A stretch of DNA of 64,000 bases from Pseudobdellovibrionaceae bacterium (GTDB taxonomy: Bacteria > Bdellovibrionota > Bdellovibrionia > Bdellovibrionales > UBA1609): NCBI GenBank assembly GCA_023898385.1, contig CP060220.1:2666001-2730000 (forward strand), read 5' to 3'. Shown here in pieces: positions 41,456 through 51,152 of this stretch. A program made the position numbers and the translations under genes. The notes beneath the pieces are model-generated. The model was not told where the DNA came from, did not search any database, and saw only the letters and a program-made list of their open reading frames with translations. Every line of letters begins with the position of its first letter. Position 1 is the first letter of the stretch.

Positions 41456-43912
41456 TCAGCGCAGTGGAATCAGGATTTCTGCTGAGTGGACCAAGACGTC
41501 CCGCAGCTGATGAGAAATTTGATCCTGTGCGCCGTTAAGGTATTTGCATAAACGGATGTAACTCTCCGATGTCCAATTGATACGGCTGCCACTGGCCTGG
41601 GAGAAAATTTGATAAAGCTGTTCAATCAACCGCAAATAAGAATAGTGCTCGGCCAACTGTCGACCCTGCTTCTCGTCAAGACAATGACCCCCAACGAGAG
41701 CGTCAATCAGGGCGGTGACACTTCCCGATTTTAGTTTCTGCCCTGTTTTTAAGCAGGCAATCTGCACTGCAAACTCAATATCCACAATGCCGCCGGCTTC
41801 ATATTTGAGATCAATGGAGTTTTCAGAGGAAGGTTTTAAGATTTTTTTTCTAATATCAGTAAGTTCCTCAAGTTCAGACTGATCGAGCCCGCGCTCCACA
41901 CATAGGGTTCGAAGAGCGTTGTCTCGGCCAGATCCATCGAGCCGGCGGGCTCGCAAGTACGACTGTCGTTCCCAGGCGGCCGCCTTCTCCTTGATGTACT
42001 CTTCGAGATCTTTTTCCGGAACAAGCAGTGGTCCAGCGCTTCCGGATGGGCGCAACCGTAGGTCAATGGGATAGAGTTGGCCGCCCCGGTGAGGGTCAGT
42101 TAGGCGAGATATAAAACGTCTGGCAACTTTATTGTCGTCGTCGTTGGGGGCAGTTGGAGTGACAAAAACAAAATCAAGATCTGATTTTAATCCTAGTTCT
42201 CGACTGCCCCATTTTCCCAAACACAATATATCAACGCGAGCATCGGGAAAGTCTTCCTTTAGGCGTCCCAACAACAGGGAGCAGATCTCATCAGCGGCGG
42301 CCGTCATTTGCATAGAAAAAGAATTCAAATCTTTAGATTTTAACAGCTGGTTGGCGGCGATAATTTCGGTCAGCTTTTTTCTATCCGTTAATTCTTCAAG
42401 CAACTGTTCGAAATCAGAAGATAAAACATCCTGACGTCGGAGGATAAAACCATCTAAAATCTCGGGTCGAGAGGCCACCAGATGACCCAGGTAGGGCGAA
42501 GTACTAAACAATACACATAAATCACTCATGAGTGCGCGTTCTCGTAGCAAGAGAGTAAAAAATGAAGCCTTGGCCCGAGTGTTTTTAATAAAATCAATGA
42601 GGAGCTTAAGCCCCAAATTCAAGTCGACCCCGACATTCGCCAACTCTCCTATAAAATGATATAGAAGTTGCCGACGGATCTTCTCATCTCGTTGGCCAGA
42701 AGTGGACTTTGCAGTGAGTTGAATAAGCTTTGGCCAATCATTTTCGACCACAGTTTGATCAAAGCCCAATGACTTAAGCCATTGTTGTTGTGATTCGAGT
42801 GTAGTCGGTAGGGCCTCCCTGTCGATCTCGATTTTACCCAGTAACTCGCTCACCGTTGAGTCAACAAACTGCATTTTGTTGGCAACCTGTGTGGGAGTAT
42901 TTTCTTCAATGATTTTGGGGTAGGGCACCTTAAGCGAGTGAGTTTGTCGGTCATTGATGCTCTGAATACCATTTTCAAGTTCACGCAGGTCCCAGTAATA
43001 CTTAAGAAGTTTCCGCAATGTGTCCTCTGGCATAAGCTGATTTTCAATCAAACGGGCCACAGCCAAATCTGTTGACTGTAGTCGAAGCGTGGCGATTTTA
43101 CCTCCGTGAATCACTTGTAAGGCGTGAATGAACAGCTCAATATCGCGGATACCGCCGACTCCCAGTTTGAGATTGAGTTGTCCTTGATTCTTGTTCTGCT
43201 GGTAATCTTGAATAAACCCGCGCAGGTGCTTAAGGTCATCAAACAAGGTGTAGTCTAGAAACCGACGATAGCAAAAGTCATCGGCCATGCTGCGAACCTC
43301 ATCAAGCAACGGCTGTGGTCCGCATAAGGGACGGAGTCGAACAAGGGCCAGTCTTTCCCAAGTCGCACCTTGAGTCCAATAGTAATCTTCAAACTGGGAC
43401 CGGGAAGACACAAGCGGGCCTAATTTTCCTCCGGGCCGGAGGTCTGCATCCACGCGCAAACAGAAGCCATAATTGTTGGTGTGGCTTAGCGATTGAATAA
43501 TTTTTTGAACCAATGCGAGATCTTCACCAGAGGCTGGTTTGGCGCTAACAAACATCAGATCCACGTCCGAGGATAAATTCAGCTCGCACGCCCCAAGCTT
43601 TCCAACGGCAAAAATCCCAAGGTTTGTATTCTCCAAGCCGCCATTCTTTGTCCAGACTTGGTTGATTAAAGTGTCTGCAGCATGGCTCCAATATTGGCAT
43701 ACATCAGAAGCCGTTGCCGTTTTAAGTAAGGTGGCCATTGCGGCTCTCAGCCAATGATGATGCCGCTGCCATCTCAGTGAATACTCCCAACCCTCGTTGC
43801 ACGGGTTATTCACGATGTTCAAATACCGATCTACGGCGGGGGAATACTGTCGAACCAGTAGGATCTGTTCCGCGGAGTATTCTTCAAGCGCTGGAATTTT
43901 CTCGCCAGACAT
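41456..43912 (-). CDS. glnE: Glutamine synthetase adenylyltransferase/deadenylase GlnE
   Basis: The start ATG at 43912 overlaps the tolB stop (TAATG), which decides it over a longer frame. The 818-residue product has two nucleotidyltransferase domains, seen as KLGACELNLSSDVDLMFV (N half) and KWGSRELGLKSDLDFVFV (C half). GlnD_UR_UTase-like helical parts follow each domain. It adds or removes AMP on glutamine synthetase. It is somewhat short compared with the ~946 residues of E. coli GlnE. Its coupling to tolB is unusual and probably reflects operon packing. Confidence 0.93.
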   Translation of the reverse strand: MSGEKIPALEEYSAEQILLVRQYSPAVDRYLNIVNNPCNEGWEYSLRWQRHHHWLRAAMATLLKTATASDVCQYWSHAADTLINQVWTKNGGLENTNLGIFAVGKLGACELNLSSDVDLMFVSAKPASGEDLALVQKIIQSLSHTNNYGFCLRVDADLRPGGKLGPLVSSRSQFEDYYWTQGATWERLALVRLRPLCGPQPLLDEVRSMADDFCYRRFLDYTLFDDLKHLRGFIQDYQQNKNQGQLNLKLGVGGIRDIELFIHALQVIHGGKIATLRLQSTDLAVARLIENQLMPEDTLRKLLKYYWDLRELENGIQSINDRQTHSLKVPYPKIIEENTPTQVANKMQFVDSTVSELLGKIEIDREALPTTLESQQQWLKSLGFDQTVVENDWPKLIQLTAKSTSGQRDEKIRRQLLYHFIGELANVGVDLNLGLKLLIDFIKNTRAKASFFTLLLRERALMSDLCVLFSTSPYLGHLVASRPEILDGFILRRQDVLSSDFEQLLEELTDRKKLTEIIAANQLLKSKDLNSFSMQMTAAADEICSLLLGRLKEDFPDARVDILCLGKWGSRELGLKSDLDFVFVTPTAPNDDDNKVARRFISRLTDPHRGGQLYPIDLRLRPSGSAGPLLVPEKDLEEYIKEKAAAWERQSYLRARRLDGSGRDNALRTLCVERGLDQSELEELTDIRKKILKPSSENSIDLKYEAGGIVDIEFAVQIACLKTGQKLKSGSVTALIDALVGGHCLDEKQGRQLAEHYSYLRLIEQLYQIFSQASGSRINWTSESYIRLCKYLNGAQDQISHQLRDVLVHSAEILIPLR

Positions 43913-45297
43913 TACTGTAAAAACGGCGACCACTTCGGCCGAAAGTACTCATTTTTGTCAAATGTAATGCGACGTTCGTTTGTACCATCTACGTTCACGA
44001 TATAGATCTGGTATTTTCCTGTGCGATCGCTTGAAAACATAATATGGCGTCCATCAGGAGAAAAACTGGGGTCTTCGTTGTTGGCCCAACTTCCATTTGT
44101 CCTTCTGGCAGAGGTGAGGCGAGACAAACCGGTACCATCTTTCTTCATTACAAAAATATCAAAATGCCCTTTGTCTTGTCCGGCGAATGCGATCATCTTG
44201 CCATCCGGCGACCAGGCGGGGCTTGAGTTGTAAACACCAGCGAACGTGAGACGCTTCATCGTCGAGCCATCCGTATTCATGGTATAAATCATAGGCCGAC
44301 CGCTTCGGGTCGATGAAAAGGCAATGCTACTGTTGTCCGCTGAAATAGCAGGCTCCATATTTAGCGCATTGTAAGGGCCGAAAGTGATCTGGGTGTAATT
44401 CTCACCGTCACCGGTCAAACGAAAGATATCGGGATTGCCCTTAAAGGTCATTGTCAGAAGCAAGTTGTTACCATCAGGTAAAAACGCAGCACCTGTATTG
44501 TTTCCTTTGCGAGTCGAAACCAGCCATCTTTTGCCGGTGGGGAGCTCGTAAGTCAGTAGGTCCCAGTTGCGGGTTTGGTTTCGACCGCGTTGTAATAGTG
44601 CGCTATAGGCGATCTTTTTTCCATCAGGTGACCAAGCGGGCGATGTGGCAATGGTGCGGTGGTCGGTGATTTTCCGCTCATTTTGGCCGTCCCAATCCAT
44701 TACGTAGATTTCTTTGAAATGGCTGCCATCATTTCGTCGCGAGACCACCATTTGCGTGGTAAACATCCCCGGCTTATTGGTGAGTTTCTCTACTAGATCA
44801 TTAGCAAAACTATGCGCCATCTTTCTGGCGGCAAAGATAGGTCCCTCGTAAGTCTTGCCGAACACCAATTTGGCTTGGGGGACGTAATAAACATAGATTT
44901 CGAGATTGAGCTTGTCTCCGATTACTTTGTATCCGCCTCGAATCAAAAACTCAGTGCCTATGGATTTCCAACTCTGAAAATCAAAACCGTTAGGCGCGCC
45001 CGGGGCAGGTCGCAAGCCGACTTTTGTGGTGTCTTCAAGATACGCATCTTGACTAATAAATGTGAAAAGCGATGAGACGCTCAAATCATTGCTAACCACA
45101 TTGAACAAGGTCTGACCGGCACGAAGATGTTCGCTGTTTTTTTGACTGCCGTAGTACTGAAACGGCGGGAGTGCCACGAGGCTTTTTTTCACCTTGGCAG
45201 CGCCCACATCGATATAAATCTTATTTTGTGCAAGGCTCAAAGAGGATACAAAAACAAAAACCAATATGGCAGACACTTTAGATATTAAATTGAACAT
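43912..45297 (-). CDS. tolB: TolB periplasmic propeller protein
   Basis: The 461-residue product has a signal peptide (~1-23), the TolB N-terminal domain and a beta-propeller of repeats such as SPAWSPDGKKIAYSA and PSFSPDGRHIMFSS. TolB links the Tol inner-membrane complex to Pal and the outer membrane during division. It comes 15 bp after tolA-like, in the usual order. Its stop overlaps the glnE start. Confidence 0.95.
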   Translation of the reverse strand: MFNLISKVSAILVFVFVSSLSLAQNKIYIDVGAAKVKKSLVALPPFQYYGSQKNSEHLRAGQTLFNVVSNDLSVSSLFTFISQDAYLEDTTKVGLRPAPGAPNGFDFQSWKSIGTEFLIRGGYKVIGDKLNLEIYVYYVPQAKLVFGKTYEGPIFAARKMAHSFANDLVEKLTNKPGMFTTQMVVSRRNDGSHFKEIYVMDWDGQNERKITDHRTIATSPAWSPDGKKIAYSALLQRGRNQTRNWDLLTYELPTGKRWLVSTRKGNNTGAAFLPDGNNLLLTMTFKGNPDIFRLTGDGENYTQITFGPYNALNMEPAISADNSSIAFSSTRSGRPMIYTMNTDGSTMKRLTFAGVYNSSPAWSPDGKMIAFAGQDKGHFDIFVMKKDGTGLSRLTSARRTNGSWANNEDPSFSPDGRHIMFSSDRTGKYQIYIVNVDGTNERRITFDKNEYFRPKWSPFLQ

Positions 45298-45312
45298 TAG
45301 GCTCTCCCTTTT

Positions 45313-46050
45313 TTATTCTGGAAAGTTTAAAACAAGCGCACCTTGTTGTAGGGCACCACGTAGTCGATCAGGCGGTGCCGGAAAAGGGGAGCTGGCTTCA
45401 ATTGTACTTAAAACGATCTCATCAAATACTGAATTTCCTGACGAGATCAAAATTTGTTTGCCGGTGACATACCCTCGCTCATCCAAACTCACAGTGGCCT
45501 GGGCCTTTAGATCTGCATCGGCAAGCCATTGCGGGAGGTCCCAGTTTTCGCGGATTCGCACTTTTATCTGAGAATAGTAGTCATCAAACTGAATGCGAGT
45601 TAATCCGGTGAAGCTGTCGCCACTTGAAATAATATTACCGGCATAGGTCGGTGGGGGAGGCGAATTTTTAGGTTTCGATTCGAGGCTTTTGGCGATGTCA
45701 TCAATGGCAGACTCGGTTTTCAGCTTTTTGATCGCCTCTTCGAGAGTTGATTGTTTAGATTTTTTATTATCAATTTTTTTCTTTGGTTTCGGGGTGTCTT
45801 TTGCTACGGGCTTAGCGAGGGGCTTTGGTTGGGGCTTGGCATTCACTTCTGGCTTCACATCGGGAGCCATTTTTTCAGGGAGTGCCACCATGTCCACACG
45901 AATAGCGTTTTGAATGATTAGATCTTTACTTGGAAACCAAAGTGTCTTTACCGTAAAAACTACAAAAAGCGCGAGGTGAAAACCGACGGACAGGACTATG
46001 AACTGCTGAAAGCGATCATCGAATGGAGAGTGTTGGCTGACAGCACTCAA
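45313..46050 (-). CDS. tolA: TolA-like energy transducer
   Basis: The 245-residue product has one N-terminal helix (~15-33), a Pro/Lys-rich stretch (~60-110) and a C-terminal TonB/TolA-like domain with VRIRENWDLPQWL and QATVSLDERGYVTG. The short linker compared with E. coli TolA (421 residues) is the main difference. It overlaps tolR by 4 bp and leads into tolB. Confidence 0.85.
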   Translation of the reverse strand: MSAVSQHSPFDDRFQQFIVLSVGFHLALFVVFTVKTLWFPSKDLIIQNAIRVDMVALPEKMAPDVKPEVNAKPQPKPLAKPVAKDTPKPKKKIDNKKSKQSTLEEAIKKLKTESAIDDIAKSLESKPKNSPPPPTYAGNIISSGDSFTGLTRIQFDDYYSQIKVRIRENWDLPQWLADADLKAQATVSLDERGYVTGKQILISSGNSVFDEIVLSTIEASSPFPAPPDRLRGALQQGALVLNFPE

Positions 46051-46472
46051 AGTGACGACCCCTTCGGGAGCGTAACAAGTCCAATTTGTGAAATTCCAGC
46101 CGATTTGATTTCGCCCATGGCTTGGGCGACTATGCCGTAGCTGACACTTTTGTCGGCCTGGATGAATATTTCTTTGTTTTTTCTTGTCGCAAAAATGGCC
46201 TTCAACTTACTCGAGAGTTGAGGCATATCAATCTGGTTTTTCCCCACAAAGATTCGGCCATTTTTTTTAATTTCTAAAATAAAAGGCTCATCACTTGGCG
46301 ATGTTCCTGTGGCCGCTGTTTCGGGGAGATCTACATCGATCCCCTGTTGCATCATGGGGGCAGTGACCATAAAAATAACAAGTAGAACTAACATCACATC
46401 AACAAATGGCGTGACGTTGATTTCACTCATTACCACTCGACTGCTTTTATTTGATGGTTGTGCCATGCCCAT
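46047..46472 (-). CDS. tolR: TolR/ExbD-family transmembrane protein
   Basis: The 141-residue product has the ExbD/TolR helix with its functional Asp in NVTPFVDVMLVLLVIFMV and a C-terminal periplasmic domain (IFIQADKSVSYGIV). With TolQ it harvests the proton gradient. It begins 33 bp after tolQ and overlaps tolA. Confidence 0.94.
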   Translation of the reverse strand: MGMAQPSNKSSRVVMSEINVTPFVDVMLVLLVIFMVTAPMMQQGIDVDLPETAATGTSPSDEPFILEIKKNGRIFVGKNQIDMPQLSSKLKAIFATRKNKEIFIQADKSVSYGIVAQAMGEIKSAGISQIGLVTLPKGSSL

Positions 46473-46505
46473 AGTGTAACTCTCCGCTCGGTTTTGCAGA
46501 CTGGA

Positions 46506-47255
46506 CTAGCGGTCTTTAAAGAAATTTCGCTTTGCCACGTTTAGAAAATCTGCGGCAAAATTATTTAGGTCCATTTCTTGTTTACGCAATTTACTGATGT
46601 AGTGATTGTATCCCACAGTGGCCGGAATCGCCGCAGCCAAGCCCACGGCTGTAGCGATAAGGGCTTCAGAAATCCCAGGTGCCACGACGGCAAGGCTTGC
46701 CATTTTCGTTGCACCAATTTTTTGAAAGGCCCCCATAATTCCCCAAACAGTGCCAAACAATCCAATAAAGGGCCCCGTGCTACCGGTGGTGGCTAAGATA
46801 GAAAGGCGAGACTCAAAGTTGGCAATCTCAAGGTCAATGGCTTTTCGCAAGGCCCGGTCCAAGTTGTCTATTCCAGAAAGCAAAGGAGCAGAAGACTCAT
46901 CTCCATCGTCTTTTGATCGAGCCAATTTAGATCCGGCCATCTTTTGCAGTTCTTGATAGCCGGTTTTAAATACACTGGCCGCCGGACTCTGGGCATGATC
47001 CCCTACGGAACGATTGATGTCATCCAGAGAGGGCGCGCGCCAAAAAACATCAAAGAACGGTTCATTGGCATCTTCGGCGGCATCAAACTGCTTTTTCTTT
47101 AAAAAGATAATGGCCCAGCAGACCACTGACATGGTCACGAGGGTAATCAGCGTTAGCTGAACAATGGGGCTGGCAGACATAATAGCATGCCAAGCAGTTA
47201 CGTTTACGGAAAGTGAAGCTTCATTTACGGTGTCGGCCCAGGCGTAGTTCATCAT
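46506..47255 (-). CDS. tolQ: TolQ/ExbB-family proton channel protein
   Basis: The 249-residue product has three membrane helices and the conserved MotA/TolQ/ExbB segment TGPFIGLFGTVWGIMGAFQ and VAPGISEALIATAVGLAAAIPA. It starts the tolQ-R-A-B operon. The product begins with a short signal-like stretch before the first helix. Confidence 0.94.
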   Translation of the reverse strand: MMNYAWADTVNEASLSVNVTAWHAIMSASPIVQLTLITLVTMSVVCWAIIFLKKKQFDAAEDANEPFFDVFWRAPSLDDINRSVGDHAQSPAASVFKTGYQELQKMAGSKLARSKDDGDESSAPLLSGIDNLDRALRKAIDLEIANFESRLSILATTGSTGPFIGLFGTVWGIMGAFQKIGATKMASLAVVAPGISEALIATAVGLAAAIPATVGYNHYISKLRKQEMDLNNFAADFLNVAKRNFFKDR

Positions 47256-47318
47256 AGATTAAAAGGCTAATGCCAATTAAAGGATTATTCAATCCCTGTG
47301 GTTAATTGATGAATCTCA

Positions 47319-48221
47319 TCATTTTACTGTATCTGCTTGACCGAGTTGTTCAGTGTGTTTTTGAACCTGGGCCAGGAGATCCTTAGTGGGGCGATCAGTC
47401 AAAATCCCTGACGCGTACTGAGCAAGGGGGCTAGATAGAAATTCTGGCCAAGAGGATGCCAAAAGCACAAGCTTAATCTGTCGTCTGTGGAGCTCCTTTG
47501 CCATATCCTCCGTAACAGCACCCACCGCGGTGACCTTTAGCGGTGAAATCACTAAATCTGGCCGCAACGACATAACTGATGTCATGTTCAACGCTGAAAA
47601 CACACGGGCTTTCATCGTATTTGTTGGGTCAGAGGTGTACAGCCAACGAGGTTTTTTATCTTTAATGTAGGCAATGGGTTGGGGTCGGGGGCTGGTGATG
47701 ACCACCCGGTCCTCAAGGCCGTGTTGATCAATCAAGGCCATCAACTGATCAAGAGCCACAGGAGAAAAGTCCTGAACATCAAGTACAAACACGGCTTGTG
47801 GTAACAGCAAAAACAGTTCTTCAGGAGTGGGATAGGCGCCTGTATCAGAATACAAAGGTGAGTTTCCAGGCACACCTGGACGTAGGTCGTGTAACTTCAT
47901 TTGCCTCAAAGGTTGATTTTCATCAGTTCGTGCATCTGGATGGATGACCCAATGATTGTCGGCCGTCAGCCAAAGCCGGGCTTCTAGCCAGACCTTTGCC
48001 GAGACAGAATAGGCGTCCTGGAATGCGGCCAGTGTGTAAGGGGCATGTTTAGCACCGCTTCCGCCGGCAGCAATCACTAAGCTTTGTTGCTTAAGTAGGG
48101 GGTGGTCGAAGGCCGTGAACTCCTGCTGCAAACCCAGGTAGCGCAGGACAAATAGGGTCATGCCCCCCCAGAGAATGGCGATGGCACTAATCATCAAAAG
48201 GCGAACAACAGGACGAATCAT
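47319..48221 (-). CDS. Glycerophosphodiester phosphodiesterase-like protein, catalytic residues degraded
   Basis: The ATG at 48221 is chosen over the TTG at 48230. The ~300-residue product has an N-terminal anchor (~8-25) and a GDPD-type barrel. The usual HRG...ENT motif reads AGGSGAKHAPYTLAAF, and the ExD pair after it is EAR. The later HPD and the VFVLDVQD strand remain. Two of the main metal/acid sites appear lost, so it may be a non-catalytic relative. It stands 63 bp before tolQ on the same strand. Confidence 0.75.
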   Translation of the reverse strand: MIRPVVRLLMISAIAILWGGMTLFVLRYLGLQQEFTAFDHPLLKQQSLVIAAGGSGAKHAPYTLAAFQDAYSVSAKVWLEARLWLTADNHWVIHPDARTDENQPLRQMKLHDLRPGVPGNSPLYSDTGAYPTPEELFLLLPQAVFVLDVQDFSPVALDQLMALIDQHGLEDRVVITSPRPQPIAYIKDKKPRWLYTSDPTNTMKARVFSALNMTSVMSLRPDLVISPLKVTAVGAVTEDMAKELHRRQIKLVLLASSWPEFLSSPLAQYASGILTDRPTKDLLAQVQKHTEQLGQADTVK

Positions 48222-48374
48222 GCTAGGCAACCTACTGATATCCTTGGCTTTTGTCTAGACAATAGGGTCGTCAATTTGATTTGATAAATAGGGTAAAAAT
48301 TAACTTAATTAGGTTGAAATAAGGCCCATTTTCAGTTAATTTTCTTTTACGAATCTGGTATTCAAACCCAATTG

Positions 48375-48390
48375 TTTCAACCACTTGAAA
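48375..48390. promoter_or_regulatory. Candidate operator upstream of the Rrf2 regulator and suf genes
   Basis: A perfect inverted repeat TTTCAA-N4-TTGAAA lies 44 bp before the regulator start. A related TTGAAAT...ATTTTCA pair is further upstream. Rrf2 proteins of the IscR/SufR type usually bind upstream of their own operon. The link to the regulator is inferred. Confidence 0.4.
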
Positions 48391-48433
48391 TGTAAAGTCA
48401 GGATTTAAGTATCAGATCACGGGTAGGTCGAAA

Positions 48434-48907
48434 ATGAACCGGATTAATCGAAAAGTTGAATATGCACTAATGGCCCTCAAATTTATGAGTGGCAAATACG
48501 CGGGCCAGTTGACTACGGTCAAAGAAATCTGTGATGCCACCGGCAGTCCCTTTGATGCCACAGCGCGGGTCATGCAAGTCATGGTTCATCATAAATTGCT
48601 GCAATCAGAGCAGGGTGCCCACGGTGGATACTTATTGATTAAAGATCTCAACAAGGTCTCGTTTTTTGAGCTCGTAGAAATGATACTTGGACCGCTAGGA
48701 ATCACAAAGTGTTTGCATTCGTCTGAGTGTGATCTCATTGAAACTTGTAATGTTTTGCCCACGGTATCAGTCCTTAATAATAGATTGGCTGAATTTTATA
48801 AAAGTCTGACTCTGGCGGAACTTTTACAACTTGACCAACGAGAGGTTAAATCTACACCTCAAGCAACAAATCAGGGGGAAGTGTTGGAGGAGGTTAAGCC
48901 TCAATGA
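48434..48907 (+). CDS. Rrf2-family Fe-S sensing regulator (IscR-like)
   Basis: The 157-residue product has an N-terminal winged helix (~1-65) and a Cys cluster of spacing CX5CX5C at residues 93, 99 and 105, the same spacing as the [2Fe-2S] ligands of IscR (92/98/104). It overlaps sufB by 4 bp (ATGA). It is probably a repressor that loses DNA binding or changes it when the cluster is lost and thereby tunes the suf operon. Confidence 0.9.
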   Translation: MNRINRKVEYALMALKFMSGKYAGQLTTVKEICDATGSPFDATARVMQVMVHHKLLQSEQGAHGGYLLIKDLNKVSFFELVEMILGPLGITKCLHSSECDLIETCNVLPTVSVLNNRLAEFYKSLTLAELLQLDQREVKSTPQATNQGEVLEEVKPQ

Positions 48908-50352
48908 GCGCCAAAACCCCGGGCGAAGCCGTAGACCGCGATTACAAATACGGATTTTATACTGATATTGAAGTGGATGAAGTTCCAAAGGGTCTGAGTG
49001 AAGAAATCATTCGAATGATTTCTGCAAAAAAACAAGAGCCCGAGTGGATGCTAAAGATCCGGCTCCGCGCCTTCGAGACGTGGAAAAAAATGACCGAACC
49101 CCAATGGGCACACGTGGATTATGAGCCCATAGATTATCAAGAGATTAGATACTACTCGGCACCCAAGAAAGAAAGCGATGACGGTGGTCCAAAGAGCTTA
49201 GATGATTTAGACCCTGAATTACTAAAAACATTTGAACGTTTGGGAATACCGCTGGCAGAACAAAAGAGAATCTCTGGCGTTGCGATAGATGTAGTATTTG
49301 ATAGTGTATCTGTGGGCACCACACATCAAGAGGAGCTGGCAAAACACGGTGTGATTTTCTGCTCTATTTCGGAGGCCATTAAAGAGCATCCTGAGCTTGT
49401 GAAAAAATATCTAGGCTCAGTTGTACCCATGGCGGACAATTTCTTTTCAAGCTTAAACACGGCAGTATTTACTGACGGCTCGTTTTGCTACATTCCAAAA
49501 GGCGTTCGGTGCCCTATCGACCTATCTACATATTTTCGAATCAACGCTAAAGATACCGGGCAATTTGAGCGAACACTTGTCATTGCTGATGAGGGAAGTT
49601 TCGTAAATTACCTAGAGGGCTGTACGGCACCCATGCGCGATGAAAATCAGCTTCATGCGGCAGTGGTGGAGTTGGTCGCACTTGAGGGCGCTGAGATAAA
49701 TTATTCTACTGTACAAAACTGGTATTCCGGAGACAAAGAGGGGCGCGGAGGCATTTATAATTTTGTTACCAAGCGGGGAAAATGCGCAGGCAAAAACTCT
49801 AAGATTTCTTGGACACAAGTGGAGTCTGGCTCAGCGATCACCTGGAAGTATCCCAGCGTTATCTTACAGGGCGACAACTCTGTGGGTGCCTTTTACTCAG
49901 TGGCGTTGACCCACGATAAAATGCAGGCAGACACTGGCACTAAGATGATTCATTTGGGGAAGAATACAAAAAGCACTATTATATCAAAGGGTATTTCAGC
50001 AGATCATTCTAGTAACGCCTACCGCGGACTCGTAAAAATAATGCCAAAGGCAGAAGGGGCTCGCAACTATTCCCAATGTGACTCCATGCTTGTAGGTGAT
50101 CGTGCTAGCGCTCATACATATCCCTATCTTGAGGTGAAAAATAAATCGGCAATTATTGAACACGAGGCTTCGACTTCGCGGATCAGTGCGGATCAGTTGT
50201 TCTATCTGCAGTCAAGGGGTCTTGATACTGAACAATCGGTTGCCATGTTAGTTAATGGATTTTGCAAAGATGTATTTAAGCACTTACCACTCGAATTTTC
50301 AGTCGAGGCGGTGAAGCTTATTGAAATGAAACTAGAAAATAGTATTGGATAA
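48904..50352 (+). CDS. sufB: SufB, Fe-S cluster scaffold
   Basis: The 482-residue product is SufB: motifs SYCYIPKGVRCP-like (GSFCYIPKGVRCPIDLSTYF), EGCTAPMR, TQVESGSAITWKYPS and DHSSNAYRGLV. It binds SufC and SufD and holds the nascent cluster. The family's ligand Cys appears in the EGCTAP and YSQCDSM segments. It starts at the end of the regulator gene and lies 15 bp before sufC. Confidence 0.97.
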   Translation: MSAKTPGEAVDRDYKYGFYTDIEVDEVPKGLSEEIIRMISAKKQEPEWMLKIRLRAFETWKKMTEPQWAHVDYEPIDYQEIRYYSAPKKESDDGGPKSLDDLDPELLKTFERLGIPLAEQKRISGVAIDVVFDSVSVGTTHQEELAKHGVIFCSISEAIKEHPELVKKYLGSVVPMADNFFSSLNTAVFTDGSFCYIPKGVRCPIDLSTYFRINAKDTGQFERTLVIADEGSFVNYLEGCTAPMRDENQLHAAVVELVALEGAEINYSTVQNWYSGDKEGRGGIYNFVTKRGKCAGKNSKISWTQVESGSAITWKYPSVILQGDNSVGAFYSVALTHDKMQADTGTKMIHLGKNTKSTIISKGISADHSSNAYRGLVKIMPKAEGARNYSQCDSMLVGDRASAHTYPYLEVKNKSAIIEHEASTSRISADQLFYLQSRGLDTEQSVAMLVNGFCKDVFKHLPLEFSVEAVKLIEMKLENSIG

Positions 50353-50367
50353 AAGGTCACAGTTGTA

Positions 50368-51138
50368 ATGTTAAAAATCAAAAATTTACACGCCGATATC
50401 GATGGATCTGAAGTGTTAAAGGGTTTGGGCTTAGAAATTAACCCGGGCGAAGTTCACGCCATTATGGGTCCTAATGGGTCTGGAAAAAGTACCCTGTCAA
50501 AAGTGCTGGCGGGTCATCCGGCCTATGAAGTAACTGCCGGAAGCGTGGAATATGAAATTAACTTTAAATACAAAAACTTGTTGGAAATGGCTCCAGACGA
50601 GAGAGCCAAAGAGGGCATTTTTTTGGCGTTTCAATATCCCGTAGAAGTTCCTGGAGTGAGCAATTTTTCATTTTTAAAATCGTCATTCAATGCGATTTGC
50701 AAACACCAAGGCGTTGCCGAAATGAGCGATTCTGAATTCAGGATGTTTGTTTATGAAAAGGCCAAGCTTGTTCAAATGGACCCTCACTTTTTAGATCGTT
50801 CAGTCAACGAAGGGTTTTCGGGGGGCGAGAAAAAACGAAATGAAATTCTGCAAATGGCGGTGCTAAATCCCCGATTATCGCTGCTCGACGAGATAGACTC
50901 TGGCTTAGATATTGATGCATTAAAAATTGTCGCTAATGGCGTAAATAAGCTTAGAACCAGCGACAACGCCGTATTGATGATCACTCATTATCAACGGCTT
51001 CTTAACTACATTGAACCCGATTTTGTTCATGTGTTGGCGGGTGGAAAAATAGTCGAATCGGGTGACAAATCGCTGGCTCTGAAGCTTGAAAAACAAGGGT
51101 ATGATTGGATTGCAAGCCCTGCGGCCACAGTTCAATAA
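50368..51138 (+). CDS. sufC: SufC, ABC-type ATPase of Fe-S assembly
   Basis: The 256-residue product has Walker A GPNGSGKST, the signature FSGGEKKRNEI, Walker B LSLLDEIDSGLDIDAL and switch His (MITHYQRLL). SufC drives shape change of SufBCD. Length and motifs are standard. Its end overlaps a longer sufD frame. Confidence 0.97.
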   Translation: MLKIKNLHADIDGSEVLKGLGLEINPGEVHAIMGPNGSGKSTLSKVLAGHPAYEVTAGSVEYEINFKYKNLLEMAPDERAKEGIFLAFQYPVEVPGVSNFSFLKSSFNAICKHQGVAEMSDSEFRMFVYEKAKLVQMDPHFLDRSVNEGFSGGEKKRNEILQMAVLNPRLSLLDEIDSGLDIDALKIVANGVNKLRTSDNAVLMITHYQRLLNYIEPDFVHVLAGGKIVESGDKSLALKLEKQGYDWIASPAATVQ

Positions 51139-51152
51139 AGTTGGTGCCTGAT

